Below, one piece after another: positions 6,807 to 16,045 of a stretch of 64,000 nucleotides of DNA. A program made the position numbers and the translations under genes. Source of the DNA: Aquibacillus rhizosphaerae (GTDB lineage Bacteria; Bacillota; Bacilli; Bacillales; Amphibacillaceae); contig NZ_JASTZU010000036.1 of assembly GCF_030282825.1 (NCBI RefSeq), forward strand, positions 112,440 to 176,439. The letters run 5' to 3'. The notes beneath the pieces are model-generated. The model saw only the letters and a program-made list of their open reading frames with translations. It made no database searches and was not told the origin of the DNA. Every line of letters begins with the position of its first letter. Within the stretch, counting starts at the first letter, position 1.

Positions 6807-9110
6807 ATGCAAAAAAATCAAGAATTCTATAAAAACAGACGCCGAATACGGCCAGATGGAAAAGCTAAGGTTACAGGTAGTTTAAGCTATTTAACGGACT
6901 TATCCTTTTCTAATATGCTATATGGAAAAATATTAAGAAGTTCCTATCCTCATGCAATTATTAAATCTATTAATACAGATCATGCTGAAAAATTATACGG
7001 TGTGAAGGCGATTATTACGCATAAGGATATTCCGGGTTTAAATCGTTTTGGAATAGTGACTCCTGATCAACCAGTACTCTGCGAAGAACATGTTCGTTAT
7101 GTAGGTGATGCTATTGCTGCTGTTGCTGCAGTATCAGTTGAAATTGCAGAGAAGGCACTTGAACTAATAAAGGTAGAATATGAAGTTCTTCCGATTTTAG
7201 ATAGTCCCGAAAAGTCACTTGAAAAAGATGCTCCAAAACTTCACCCAGAGGGAAATATACTTCATAAAGCAGGTTTTAAAACAGGTGACATGGAAGCGGG
7301 ATTTGCTAAGGCTGCAGCTATTGTAGAAGAAACGTATCAGGTGCCGAGGCAAATGCATGCATACATGGAAACAGAAGGTGGCGTTATCGTACCAGAAAAA
7401 GATGGAGCGATTACGGTATATGTAGGTACGCAGCATGGTTATAAAGATAGATTCCAACTTTCACGAATACTAGACATCCCAGAAGAAAAGATACGAATTG
7501 TATCAAGTCCAATGGGCGGTTCTTTCGGAGGAAAGGATGAACTGAATATCCAACCTTACGGAGCAGTTCTGGCACTTGTTTCTGGTTGTCCTGTTAAGAT
7601 ACACCAAACGAGAAAGGAATCTTTAATAGCTGGACTAAAACGTCATCCGATGAAAATAACAATGAAAACAGGTGTTGATAGTGAAGGGAGAATACTTGCA
7701 AATCAAGTAAATATTATTGCTGATACTGGTGCTTATGCAACGCTTGGACCGGCTATTTTAGACTTCTCAGTTGAGCATGCTGCAGGTCCATATATGATAC
7801 CGAATATGGTAACAGAAGGCATATCGGTTTTTACTAATAATGGTGTTTCAGGTGAATTTAGAGGGTTCGGTGGAAATCAAGTAACATTCGCTCTCGAGGG
7901 GCAAATCGATCGGTTAGCTGAGAAAATAGGTATGGATCCCAACGAACTGAGAAGACGTAATATAAGAAAGGTTGATGACCCGGGTCCTCTCGGTCACCGA
8001 ATCGCTCCTACAAATGGTGCTTATGAAGTTTTAGAAGCGATTAATAAAAAGTTAACGATAAAAACAAACCAACTCAAAGACTCCCCTCCGAACGATAAAT
8101 GGAAAGTACGAGGGATTGGAACGGCAATAACGATGCATGGGGGCGGATTAGGGTATGGAAGACTTGATCCTGCTGGTGGTAGAATCTCATTAAGTGAAAA
8201 AGGGAAAATCGAGATTGCTTTTGGATTTGAGGAAGCGGGCCAAGGTATTCTTGGTGTTATTGAGACAATTGTAACGGAAGAGCTGGGTTGTGCTCCCGAA
8301 GATTTATCAATTGTAATTGGTGACACGGCATTAGTACCTTCGTCCGGGTCAACTACTGCTTCTAGAGGTACTAGTATGGTATGGCATGCGCTGCAACGAA
8401 TGAAAGGTGCGTTTGAACAACAGATATTAAATAAAGCATCAGCAATTACAAGTGTATCAGTTAGTCAAATGCAGCTAGGGAGGGGTGGTGTTTTCTCCAT
8501 AACAAAAGCAAATTCCTATGCGCTGTTGCTAACTTACGATGAAATTGCTAAGCAAATAAATGAAAATGAAACGATTGTTGTGTCCACTAATTTTGATTTT
8601 CCTACGACTCCTGACCCGGTTGATGGTGGTCACTTTTTATATACATTTGGTGCTGTATTAGCACAGGTTGAAATAGATTTATTGACAGGTAAGGTTAAAG
8701 TAATTGATTTAGATCAGTCGATTGCAGCTGGTCCTGTTGTAAGTACAATGGGGTATATTGGCCAAATTGAGGGTGGCGGCGTAATGTCGCTAGGTTATAC
8801 ATTAATGGAAGATGCATTGATGGAAGGTGGAAAATATATTACCGAAAACTTAGATAGTTACTTGATTCCTAGTATTTTGGACGTTCCATTCTCGATGGAT
8901 ACGGAAGCGATTGAACAATTGGTAGAAGGGGATCCATATGGACCTAGAGGAGTGGGAGAAATAGGAACTGTCGCAGTTGCTCCTGCTATTGCTAAAGCAA
9001 TTCATCATGCTATTGGGTATTGGCCTACTCGTTTACCAATTTCCTCTGAAGAAATCTTATTTGCATCAAGCCAAAGGAGGCAACGGCAATGGATCAAGGT
9101 AAGGCAGTAA
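6807..9110 (+). CDS. pucD: Xanthine dehydrogenase molybdopterin-binding subunit
   Basis: The catalytic subunit (767 residues) hydroxylates hypoxanthine and xanthine to urate. It shows SPMGGSFGGKDE (molybdopterin contact), GEFRGFGGNQ, GFEEAGQGILG and the C-terminal GPRGVGEIGT with the catalytic Glu. I place the start at ATG 6807 after GAAAGGA. The frame remains open back to 6618, but that extension is repeat sequence with no XDH similarity, and 767 residues is near the ~745 of B. subtilis PucD. It is preceded by two repeats that separate it from pucC by about 310 bases in an otherwise overlapping operon. It overlaps pucE by 22 bases. Confidence 0.93.
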   Translation: MQKNQEFYKNRRRIRPDGKAKVTGSLSYLTDLSFSNMLYGKILRSSYPHAIIKSINTDHAEKLYGVKAIITHKDIPGLNRFGIVTPDQPVLCEEHVRYVGDAIAAVAAVSVEIAEKALELIKVEYEVLPILDSPEKSLEKDAPKLHPEGNILHKAGFKTGDMEAGFAKAAAIVEETYQVPRQMHAYMETEGGVIVPEKDGAITVYVGTQHGYKDRFQLSRILDIPEEKIRIVSSPMGGSFGGKDELNIQPYGAVLALVSGCPVKIHQTRKESLIAGLKRHPMKITMKTGVDSEGRILANQVNIIADTGAYATLGPAILDFSVEHAAGPYMIPNMVTEGISVFTNNGVSGEFRGFGGNQVTFALEGQIDRLAEKIGMDPNELRRRNIRKVDDPGPLGHRIAPTNGAYEVLEAINKKLTIKTNQLKDSPPNDKWKVRGIGTAITMHGGGLGYGRLDPAGGRISLSEKGKIEIAFGFEEAGQGILGVIETIVTEELGCAPEDLSIVIGDTALVPSSGSTTASRGTSMVWHALQRMKGAFEQQILNKASAITSVSVSQMQLGRGGVFSITKANSYALLLTYDEIAKQINENETIVVSTNFDFPTTPDPVDGGHFLYTFGAVLAQVEIDLLTGKVKVIDLDQSIAAGPVVSTMGYIGQIEGGGVMSLGYTLMEDALMEGGKYITENLDSYLIPSILDVPFSMDTEAIEQLVEGDPYGPRGVGEIGTVAVAPAIAKAIHHAIGYWPTRLPISSEEILFASSQRRQRQWIKVRQ

Positions 9111-9610
9111 GTGTACAAGATTCATTAAAAACAGACACTAAAAAATGGATACAATTAAAAATTAACAATCATGAAAAAAAATTAGAAGTTGATCCGACGA
9201 CTCGTCTTGTTGATTTGCTTCGAAATGAATTTAAATTAACTGGAACTAAAATCTCATGTGGAATCGGTCGATGTGGTGCTTGTTCTGTAATGATAAATGG
9301 TAGTTTGGTAAACGCATGTTTAGTGATGGCATATCAGATTAACAACGCTTCCATAACGACCATTGAAGGAGTTGCTGAAGATAGTTCTCTTCATCCAATT
9401 CAGCAGGCCTTTTTAGAGGAAGGCGGTTTTCAATGTGGATACTGTACACCAGGGATGATAATGGCGGTTAAATCATTAGTAAATGAAACACTCAATCCAA
9501 CGGATGAACAAATTCAACTAGCGTTATCGGGTAATCTTTGTAGATGCACAGGTTATGGTGGAATTATTCGAGCAGTAAAACGAGTGATTGCAGAGAGAGT
9601 AATTATTTAA
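9089..9610 (+). CDS. pucE: Xanthine dehydrogenase [2Fe-2S] subunit
   Basis: The 173-residue electron-transfer subunit has two [2Fe-2S] sites. The plant-ferredoxin-type site uses Cys57, Cys62, Cys65 and Cys77 in SCGIGRCGACSVMINGSLVNAC. The second, helical site uses Cys116, Cys119, Cys151 and Cys153 in QCGYCTPG and NLCRCTGYGG. All eight ligands are present. Start ATG 9089 follows AAAGGAGG inside the end of pucD. Electrons pass from the molybdenum centre (PucD) through here to FAD (PucC). Confidence 0.95.
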   Translation: MDQGKAVSVQDSLKTDTKKWIQLKINNHEKKLEVDPTTRLVDLLRNEFKLTGTKISCGIGRCGACSVMINGSLVNACLVMAYQINNASITTIEGVAEDSSLHPIQQAFLEEGGFQCGYCTPGMIMAVKSLVNETLNPTDEQIQLALSGNLCRCTGYGGIIRAVKRVIAERVII

Positions 9611-9637
9611 GATTAAAAGTGGTGGGGGGCAAAGCAT

Positions 9638-10813
9638 GTGAATGATACGTATCGTTCTTATGTGAATCAAGATATAAAGTTGAAACCATCAAATGTAGGT
9701 ATACTTAAAGATCTTACATTTTCTGTGAAAGATGTATTTGCTATAAAAAATTATTTAAATACTGCCGGGAATCCAGACTGGTATCGATCACACCAACCAT
9801 CAGAAAATAATGCTGTTTCTATTGATTTATTATTAAACAGTGGAGCTACATTAGTCGGAACTACACATACAGATGAATTGATGTACAGTTTAAATGGTGA
9901 GAATTTTCATTATGGAACACCAGTAAATCCTAAAGCTCCAGCGTGTATTCCTGGTGGCTCATCAAGTGGATCTGCTGTGGCAGTTGCTGCTGGTGATGTT
10001 GATTTTGCTTTAGGTACCGATACAGGTGGTTCTGTAAGAATACCTTCAACATACTGTGGTGTATATGGGTTTAGACCAACACATGGTGCTGTTGATATAA
10101 ATGGTGTTATTCCATTAGCTAAAAGTTTTGACACAGTAGGGTGGATGGCGCAAGATCCCAATACATTGCTACGTGTAGGAAAAGTCTTACTGAATAATGA
10201 ATATGATAAACAACCATTTAGTAAGGTTATTATAGGCAATGACGGGTGGGAGCAAGCAGACAGTCAAGTAAAACAGGTTCTCTCTAAGGGTCTATCCTTC
10301 TTTGAAACAATAAATCCAAGCTTTGAAAAGCAGCAAATCGCAGATGAGGGTCTAGAAACGTGGGCCAATACATTTAGAATTCTGCAAGGGATGGAAATAT
10401 GGAACGAGCACGGGGAATGGATTGAGAAAGAGAAACCAACTTTTGGACCTGGCATAGGAGAAAGGTTTGTGATGGCTAGTAAAATACATGAGAAAAACCA
10501 GCAAGAAAAGTTTGAACATAGAAAAAGCATTCAGCAAAAAATGGAACTAATGTTGGGCGATGAGGGTCTTCTTATTATTCCGACGGCTCCAGGACCTGCG
10601 CCTCTTAAAAATCTGCCTAATGATCAACTCGAGGACCGTAGAGAAAAAACGATGCGGTTGACTTGTATTGCAGGTCTATCGGGTTTGCCGCAAATAACAA
10701 TTCCTGTAGCGAGTGTGGAGGGGAAACCGGTTGGATTATCTATAATTGCCAATCGCTTTCAAGATATAAACTTACTAAAGTTAGCTACTAAACTTAATCT
10801 TGGAACAGTATAA
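9638..10813 (+). CDS. Amidase-signature hydrolase, candidate oxalurate amidohydrolase
   Basis: The 391-residue protein has the full amidase-signature triad: Lys31 (FSVKDVFA), cis-Ser108 (PGGSSSGSA) and nucleophile Ser132 (DTGGSVRIP). The 24-residue spacing between the two serines is typical. Start is GTG 9638 after GGTGGGGGG; an ATG two bases earlier runs straight into a stop. It lies 27 bases after pucE, so it is co-transcribed with the XDH genes. B. subtilis has no equivalent at this place. The Klebsiella hpx pathway uses an amidase-signature enzyme on oxalurate, the product of PucG, so oxalurate is my preferred substrate by context; other ureido or amide substrates remain possible. Confidence 0.82.
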   Translation: MNDTYRSYVNQDIKLKPSNVGILKDLTFSVKDVFAIKNYLNTAGNPDWYRSHQPSENNAVSIDLLLNSGATLVGTTHTDELMYSLNGENFHYGTPVNPKAPACIPGGSSSGSAVAVAAGDVDFALGTDTGGSVRIPSTYCGVYGFRPTHGAVDINGVIPLAKSFDTVGWMAQDPNTLLRVGKVLLNNEYDKQPFSKVIIGNDGWEQADSQVKQVLSKGLSFFETINPSFEKQQIADEGLETWANTFRILQGMEIWNEHGEWIEKEKPTFGPGIGERFVMASKIHEKNQQEKFEHRKSIQQKMELMLGDEGLLIIPTAPGPAPLKNLPNDQLEDRREKTMRLTCIAGLSGLPQITIPVASVEGKPVGLSIIANRFQDINLLKLATKLNLGTV

Positions 10814-10857
10814 ATAAATTGCTGTAAGGTTAAAACACATGGAGGTGGCGGTTAAAA

Positions 10858-11748
10858 GTGAAACTAGTTACAGTTAAAGTGAATGGTAAAGAGCAAGTAG
10901 GTATTGTTAATGAAAATAAAACAGTTTTACTTGAAACGATAAATGCTATGGAAAGTAAGTGCTGGAAAACACAGGTGTTTGAAATCTTGCAAGAGGGACA
11001 ACTCAAGGAAATAAAAAAATGGTACGATCAAGAAGGAAAAGAAAAGTTAAATCAAGATAAATATGTGGGTATTGATGCAGAAACAGCTCCATTATATAGA
11101 AATCCTAGAAAAATATTAGGTATTGGTATGAATTATATGGAAAAAGCGATGGAGCTATCTGATCATCCCCCGAAATTAGATCCAGTTTACTTTATAAAAC
11201 CGGATTCTAGCTTGATTGGTCCTTGGGAATCGATAGTGTTACCATCACAATCGAATCATATAACTGCTGAAGCAGAACTAGGGATAGTTATAGGGAAAAC
11301 GTGCAAAGACATTACCTATGTAAACGCACAAAATTATATAGCAGGCTTTACAAGTACATTGGATATGACGGCGAAAGATATTCATGCTGAAGATCCGAGG
11401 TATTTACAAAGGTCCAAGAGTTTTGATGCTTTTTTTAGTTTGGGAAATGAATTAATTACGATTGATGAGTTTGATGATATCAATTCTATTGTCGTACAAA
11501 CTTCGTTAAATGGTAGAATTGCACACCAAAATTCGATTTCAAATATGATGTATTCTCCTTGGTTCATTGTTTCATACTTTTCGCAAATGATGACTTTATA
11601 TCCTGGAGATATTATTATGACAGGCACTCCGGGTTCTGTAATGCTTAAAACAGATGATGTTCCGGGTTGCCATATAACTAACTTTGCAACATTAAAAAAT
11701 GTTGCGGGGGTAAAAGTAAGTAATAAAAGCCCAAGAATCTATAGTTGA
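10858..11748 (+). CDS. Fumarylacetoacetate hydrolase (FAH) family enzyme
   Basis: The 296-residue protein has an FAH catalytic domain from about residue 85: ILGIGMNYMEKAMEL, PVYFIKPDSSLIGPWE, the metal ligand block ITAEAELGIVIGK, and LYPGDIIMTGTPGS near the C-terminus. The family cleaves C-C or C-N bonds of small keto acids with Mg2+. Some members are annotated as ureidoglycolate lyase, but that is often weakly supported. GTG start after GGAGGTGG. It is last in the puc operon and ends in a terminator whose stem includes its stop codon. The substrate is unknown; context suggests a downstream ureide or oxalurate fragment. Confidence 0.75.
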   Translation: MKLVTVKVNGKEQVGIVNENKTVLLETINAMESKCWKTQVFEILQEGQLKEIKKWYDQEGKEKLNQDKYVGIDAETAPLYRNPRKILGIGMNYMEKAMELSDHPPKLDPVYFIKPDSSLIGPWESIVLPSQSNHITAEAELGIVIGKTCKDITYVNAQNYIAGFTSTLDMTAKDIHAEDPRYLQRSKSFDAFFSLGNELITIDEFDDINSIVVQTSLNGRIAHQNSISNMMYSPWFIVSYFSQMMTLYPGDIIMTGTPGSVMLKTDDVPGCHITNFATLKNVAGVKVSNKSPRIYS

Positions 11749-11761
11749 TTCTTGGGCTTTT
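11725..11761. terminator. Bidirectional terminator between the FAH gene and pucH
   Basis: The perfect 15-bp stem AAAAGCCCAAGAATC / GATTCTTGGGCTTTT (11725-11739, 11747-11761) has a seven-base loop and A/T runs on both sides. It serves both convergent operons. The TGA of the FAH gene straddles the loop and right arm. Confidence 0.92.
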
Positions 11762-11769
11762 AAGCTTAT

Positions 11770-13119
11770 TCATTTTATCCACTGACCATTCACGTTTTGA
11801 CTGAGTTGTTGTCGTTGATCATAAACTAAGTTCCCCCGGCTATAGGTCTTGATAATACGACAAGGAAATGTTCGGTCCATATACAAGCTTTGTTTATGTT
11901 TCGCGTAAAATGTTTTTGGTGTTACTTTTGTTGATTGTTTTAGGTCAACAATTGCAATATCAGCATCCATTCCAATTTTTATTTCACCTTTAGATGGAAG
12001 GTTGAAGCGTTGTGCTGGATTAGAAGATGTCCATTTTACTAATTGTTCAAAAGGTATATCATGTGTGATTGCAAGCTCAATCATCGACAACAAAGTAAAT
12101 TGCCCGCCACTTATTCCTCCCCAAGCACTGAGAAGGTGGTGCTTTTCCGGATCTTTTAATTCAAACGGGGACGGGGAATGGTCAGACGATACGATATCTA
12201 TCTTTCCGTCAATCAGCAGTTGAATCAACTTAGTTTGTTCCGTTTCACTTCTTAAGGGGGGAGCGCATTTGGCAACGGCACCTTTTTCTACTAAATCAGT
12301 ATGGTTAAAAAGAAGATAATGCGGACACGTTTCAATGGAAATGTTCAATCCCCGTTGTTTGGCTTGTTGGATTTTTTCAATAGCTTTGCTGCTACTAATA
12401 TGAACGAAGTGGAGTGGACAGTTCGTTATTTCGGCATAAAAGATAGCTCGCTCGACAGCTTCCACTTCGGCTATAATAGGCCTTGTCTCAGCATAATCAT
12501 CCGCAGAAAGTTGGTTGTTTATTTTTTTTTGTTCAGTCAGAAAATCAGTAATTGTTCTACTTTCGGCGTGGAGAGCAAGAACCTTTTCAAGTTTAGCTAT
12601 TTCGTTCATACCATTTATCAATGTCTGATCATCAGCTGCTTCGAATTCTTTATTTCCTGAAGCGGATAAGAATGCTTTAAAACCAATTACTCCAGCATTT
12701 GCTAGCTTGGCTAGTTGATGTTTATTTCCTGGGACAAGTCCTCCCCAGAGTCCAAAATCCACTGAAGATGTTTGTTCTGCTTTGTTTACTTTCTCAAACA
12801 AGGCTTCTTCTGTTGTGGTAGAGGGAATTCCATTTAAGGGCATATCGAAATAAGTTGTACATCCTCCTGCGGCCATCATATAAGAACCAGATTGAAACCC
12901 TTCCCACTCTTCACGACCTGGATCATTAAAGTGCACGTGAACATCAATCATACCTGGGAAAACAAATAGGTTTTTAGCCTGTAAAACTTGTTTAGCACTG
13001 TCAGTTATATTCTCTTTGATTTGAACAATCTTTCCATCCTTGATTCCTAGATCTGTCTTGTGGACTTTCTCGGGTAAGACTACGTCCCCATCTTTAATGA
13101 TTAGGTCTAATTCATTCAC
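11770..13119 (-). CDS. pucH: Allantoinase
   Basis: The 449-residue amidohydrolase opens the hydantoin ring of allantoin to allantoate. Metal-site motifs are DVHVHFNDPGREEWEGF (HxH), GFKAFLSASG (bridging carboxylated Lys), ALHAES, LHFVHISS and SSDHSPSP. I take GTG 13119 as the start: it follows GAGAGGGGAAG and gives NELDLIIKDGDVVLPEK, the normal N-terminus of the family, near B. subtilis PucH length (446). The frame remains open upstream to 13203, but this would overlap pucG. It is third gene of pucF-pucG-pucH. Confidence 0.93.
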   Translation of the reverse strand: MNELDLIIKDGDVVLPEKVHKTDLGIKDGKIVQIKENITDSAKQVLQAKNLFVFPGMIDVHVHFNDPGREEWEGFQSGSYMMAAGGCTTYFDMPLNGIPSTTTEEALFEKVNKAEQTSSVDFGLWGGLVPGNKHQLAKLANAGVIGFKAFLSASGNKEFEAADDQTLINGMNEIAKLEKVLALHAESRTITDFLTEQKKINNQLSADDYAETRPIIAEVEAVERAIFYAEITNCPLHFVHISSSKAIEKIQQAKQRGLNISIETCPHYLLFNHTDLVEKGAVAKCAPPLRSETEQTKLIQLLIDGKIDIVSSDHSPSPFELKDPEKHHLLSAWGGISGGQFTLLSMIELAITHDIPFEQLVKWTSSNPAQRFNLPSKGEIKIGMDADIAIVDLKQSTKVTPKTFYAKHKQSLYMDRTFPCRIIKTYSRGNLVYDQRQQLSQNVNGQWIK

Positions 13120-13168
13120 GGTATTTTGCTTCCCCTCTCTCACGATTTCTAGCAAGTAAATATATTTT

Positions 13169-14428
13169 TTATGAGGTAACTTTATTAGGTGTATATTTCT
13201 CACTATAAACGTCTAAAGTTGCTTGTAAGGACTGGCCGATTTTTATTGGTGCATTATGCCTTATAAGTACAGCTTCTAGTGCAGACAATGTGTAAAGAAT
13301 GTTCTCTTTTCTACAACTATATCCCATTGTACCTATTCTCCATATTTTTCCTTCTAAAGGTCCAAATGATTTTGCAATCTCAACGCCAAATTCGTCTAAG
13401 AGCATACCTCTTACTGCTTCTGGGTCAATCCCTTGTGGAACTTTAATACATGTAACTGTAGTTAACTTCGATGATCTCTCTCCATATAAGTCTAATCCCA
13501 TTGCTTCAATACCTGCAATTAATGCTCTTTCGTGATATGCATGGCGGTCAAAGCGCTCTTCTAATCCTTCTTGTAAAACAATACGTAATCCTTCACGTAG
13601 TGCATATAACATTGAGGTTGCTTCTGTGTGGTGGTTTAAGCGGCGAGGCCCCCAATAGTCCTGAAGCATGCTCAAATCTAAGTAATTGCTCTTTACCATA
13701 GGATGACGCATATCTAATTCGCTTTTACGATCCTCTTCTGTAGAAATACCACGCTCCACTTTTTTTCTAGCTGAGATTACTCTTTCGATTCTATGATTGT
13801 ACGTGATAGGAGACATGCCTGAAGGAACGGATAAACACTTCTGTGTGCCGCCAATGAGACCATCAATAAACCAGTCATCAACTCTAATATCAACGCCCCC
13901 AATTGAAGCTACAGCATCAACTATGAATAGTATATCCATTTCTCTACACGCTGCCCCAATCAATTCTAAAGGCTGCATGCATCCGGTTGAAGTTTCTCCG
14001 TGGACCATTGCAGTAACTTTAGGTTGAATTTTCTTGATTTCTTCTATAACTACTTCTTGATCGAATACTTCTCCCCACGGACATTCAATGGTGTGTACTT
14101 CTGCACCATATCTTTCACAGATTTCGGTAAGTAAATGACCAAATCTACCGAAAATCGGTACAAGTACTTTATCACCTGGTTCTATTACACTACACAATAA
14201 AGCTTCGATACCTGAACGTGACGTTCCATCAACAGGAAATGCCCACTTATTGCTTGTTTTAAAAACTTGTCGTAGCATCTCCATTACTTCGTTCATTATC
14301 TTAGTAAAAGCAGGATCAAATTGACCCAATATTGGTGTGCTCATTGCACGTAAAACTCGAGGGTCAACTTCTACTGGTCCTGGAGTCATAATTGTTCGTT
14401 GTGGGGTATTTAACTCAGTGAATGTCAT
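13169..14428 (-). CDS. pucG: (S)-Ureidoglycine-glyoxylate aminotransferase
   Basis: The 419-residue PLP enzyme transfers the amino group of ureidoglycine to glyoxylate, giving oxalurate and glycine. The Schiff-base lysine is Lys197 in GGTQKCLSVPSG, close to Lys198 of B. subtilis PucG. TPGPVEVDPRVL, FPVDGTSRSGIEA, HGETSTG and IVDAVASIGG are all in place. It lies between pucF (21-base gap) and pucH. Because its product is oxalurate, a downstream oxalurate-splitting enzyme is expected; the amidase at 9638 is the candidate in this window. Confidence 0.94.
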   Translation of the reverse strand: MTFTELNTPQRTIMTPGPVEVDPRVLRAMSTPILGQFDPAFTKIMNEVMEMLRQVFKTSNKWAFPVDGTSRSGIEALLCSVIEPGDKVLVPIFGRFGHLLTEICERYGAEVHTIECPWGEVFDQEVVIEEIKKIQPKVTAMVHGETSTGCMQPLELIGAACREMDILFIVDAVASIGGVDIRVDDWFIDGLIGGTQKCLSVPSGMSPITYNHRIERVISARKKVERGISTEEDRKSELDMRHPMVKSNYLDLSMLQDYWGPRRLNHHTEATSMLYALREGLRIVLQEGLEERFDRHAYHERALIAGIEAMGLDLYGERSSKLTTVTCIKVPQGIDPEAVRGMLLDEFGVEIAKSFGPLEGKIWRIGTMGYSCRKENILYTLSALEAVLIRHNAPIKIGQSLQATLDVYSEKYTPNKVTS

Positions 14429-14449
14429 CTTAAAAATCCTCCTGCTTGA

Positions 14450-15697
14450 TTAATAGGCTAGTTCATATAGTAACGCTGTTAATAATTCAACACCGGTTTG
14501 TAAATCTTCTTTTTTAGTGAATTCTTTTGGGGAGTGGCTTATACCATTTACACTAGGTACGAATAATAAAACTGTTGGGCAAAAGCTTCCAAAAACTTGC
14601 GCATCATGTCCAGCACCACTAACCAATACCTGATGTGAAAGTTCTTTTTCTTTTGCTATTTTTTTTGCAGTCTCTGTTAATTGTGCATCCATAGTAACCG
14701 GCTCTACACTCATCCACTTATCCATATGGATATCGATTTCTTGTTCATCAGAAATGAATTTCAAATAATGACTTATGTCGTTACAGAAATTATCTAGAAC
14801 ACTATCTTGGTAATGTCTTACATCTAAGGTGAACAATACCTCTCCAGCTATAACATTAGGAACGTTAGGCTTAGCGTTTAATTTACCAACGGTAGCAACT
14901 AGATCAGGGTCTGTTGCTTTTGCCTTATCTGCAATATAAGAGATTATTTGTGCGGAAATACTCATTGCATCTTTCCTGTAAGACATCGGTGTAGTACCGG
15001 CATGGTTACTTTCGCCAATTACTTTAATGTTAAATCGTCTTTGTCCAACGATATGTGTAACTATTCCTAAAGAATTACCTGTCTTTTCAAGAACAACTCC
15101 TTGTTCTACATGTAATTCAATGAAACTCGAAATATCATCTCTTATATTAGAGGTTGAAGCATTTTTATCAAATCCAACTGTTTCCATAGCATCTAGTATA
15201 GAAATTCCATCTGTATCCTTTTTATTCAGGCCATCATCTAACTTGTATTTACCGATGATATTAGACGAACCCCAAAATGTAATGGGAAATCGACTACCTT
15301 CTTCCTCACAAAGGGAGACAACTTCAATTGGTTTTTTAGGTGCTCCATACTTTTTATATAGTCGGTTTGTTGCTAATAAACTAGCAACTATTCCATATAC
15401 CCCATCGAACATCCCGCCATCTATAACAGTGTCAATATGGGAACCTGTTAGAATTGTTTTTTCGTTTTTATCCGTTCCTTCCAATCTACCAAATAAATTC
15501 CCCACACCGTCATAACGGGTGTTTAGCCCATCATTCTCCATTCTTGTTTTTAAAGCTTCTTGTGCCTTTAGCCAATCATTAGAATAGAGTAATCGATTCA
15601 CTCCCCCATTGCTTGATTGACCGAATGAAGCAAGCCATTTTACTAAAGTATCTATATCGTTTAATTGTTCTGTAGTTTCCCGTGATTTAATTACCAT
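14450..15697 (-). CDS. pucF: Allantoate amidohydrolase
   Basis: The 415-residue M20-family dinuclear metallohydrolase converts allantoate to ureidoglycine, CO2 and ammonia. Metal and substrate motifs: GSHIDTV, GGMFDGVYG, CEEEGSRFP, ELHVEQG, ESNHAGTTPM and GAGHDAQ. The start is ATG 15697, eight bases after GGAGG; an in-frame TTG five codons upstream overlaps that RBS and is rejected. It is first gene of the minus-strand pucFGH operon. About 30 bases upstream is a TTGGTTAA element resembling the core of the PucR box. Confidence 0.94.
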   Translation of the reverse strand: MVIKSRETTEQLNDIDTLVKWLASFGQSSNGGVNRLLYSNDWLKAQEALKTRMENDGLNTRYDGVGNLFGRLEGTDKNEKTILTGSHIDTVIDGGMFDGVYGIVASLLATNRLYKKYGAPKKPIEVVSLCEEEGSRFPITFWGSSNIIGKYKLDDGLNKKDTDGISILDAMETVGFDKNASTSNIRDDISSFIELHVEQGVVLEKTGNSLGIVTHIVGQRRFNIKVIGESNHAGTTPMSYRKDAMSISAQIISYIADKAKATDPDLVATVGKLNAKPNVPNVIAGEVLFTLDVRHYQDSVLDNFCNDISHYLKFISDEQEIDIHMDKWMSVEPVTMDAQLTETAKKIAKEKELSHQVLVSGAGHDAQVFGSFCPTVLLFVPSVNGISHSPKEFTKKEDLQTGVELLTALLYELAY

Positions 15698-15727
15698 TGC
15701 CCGCTCCTCCAATCCATGTATCTGTGG

Positions 15728-15735
15728 TTAACCAA
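15728..15735 (-). promoter_or_regulatory. Candidate PucR box upstream of pucF
   Basis: On the minus strand the sequence is TTGGTTAA preceded by AT-rich bases. It matches the reported B. subtilis PucR box WWWCNTTGGTTAA except for the single C. It lies in the pucF/pucR divergent region. The same 8-mer occurs by chance in coding sequence here, so position is the main support. Confidence 0.35.
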
Positions 15736-15888
15736 TTTAATTTATATGCTTTATTTAAATTGTATTTATAACGGAACTTGTAATAAGTTTACCAATTACT
15801 GATCCTTACATCATTGGTAATTATGTAGTAAATTTATGTGATTATTGTGCAAAATGAATAAATTAACTAAAAATTATGATAAAATCAG

Positions 15889-16007
15889 TTTAATCAATTT
15901 CATAATACCAATTTTGTCGTCAGCTACAACAATATATAGTTGGATAAATCCATTTCCAAACTATATATTGCACTTAGATGACTGTATAAGGTAATTATGA
16001 AATTGAC
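15889..16007 (+). repeat. Dispersed hairpin repeat, copy A, before pucR
   Basis: This 119-bp segment matches the copy at 48057-48175 with about nine substitutions and no gaps. It folds into three stacked stems: CAATTTCATAATACC with GGTAATTATGAAATTG, then GTCGTC with GATGAC (one G-U), then CAATATATAGTTGG with CCAAACTATATATTG. If pucR uses the TATGAT hexamer at 15875, the whole element lies in its mRNA leader. Confidence 0.85.
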
Positions 16008-16045
16008 TTAGTTAAAAAGTTTCTTTGTATAAGGAGTGTGTAGGA

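Noticed and set aside
11770..13203. Longer allantoinase start at 13203
   Set aside because: It would overlap pucG and add residues unlike the family; GTG 13119 has the RBS and the normal N-terminus.
6485..16007. Hairpin repeat as a purine-responsive riboswitch
   Set aside because: Copy C is inverted relative to pucD and copy B lies at a gene end, so a cis-acting ligand sensor is not the simplest reading; kept only as a dispersed repeat with possible RNA role.
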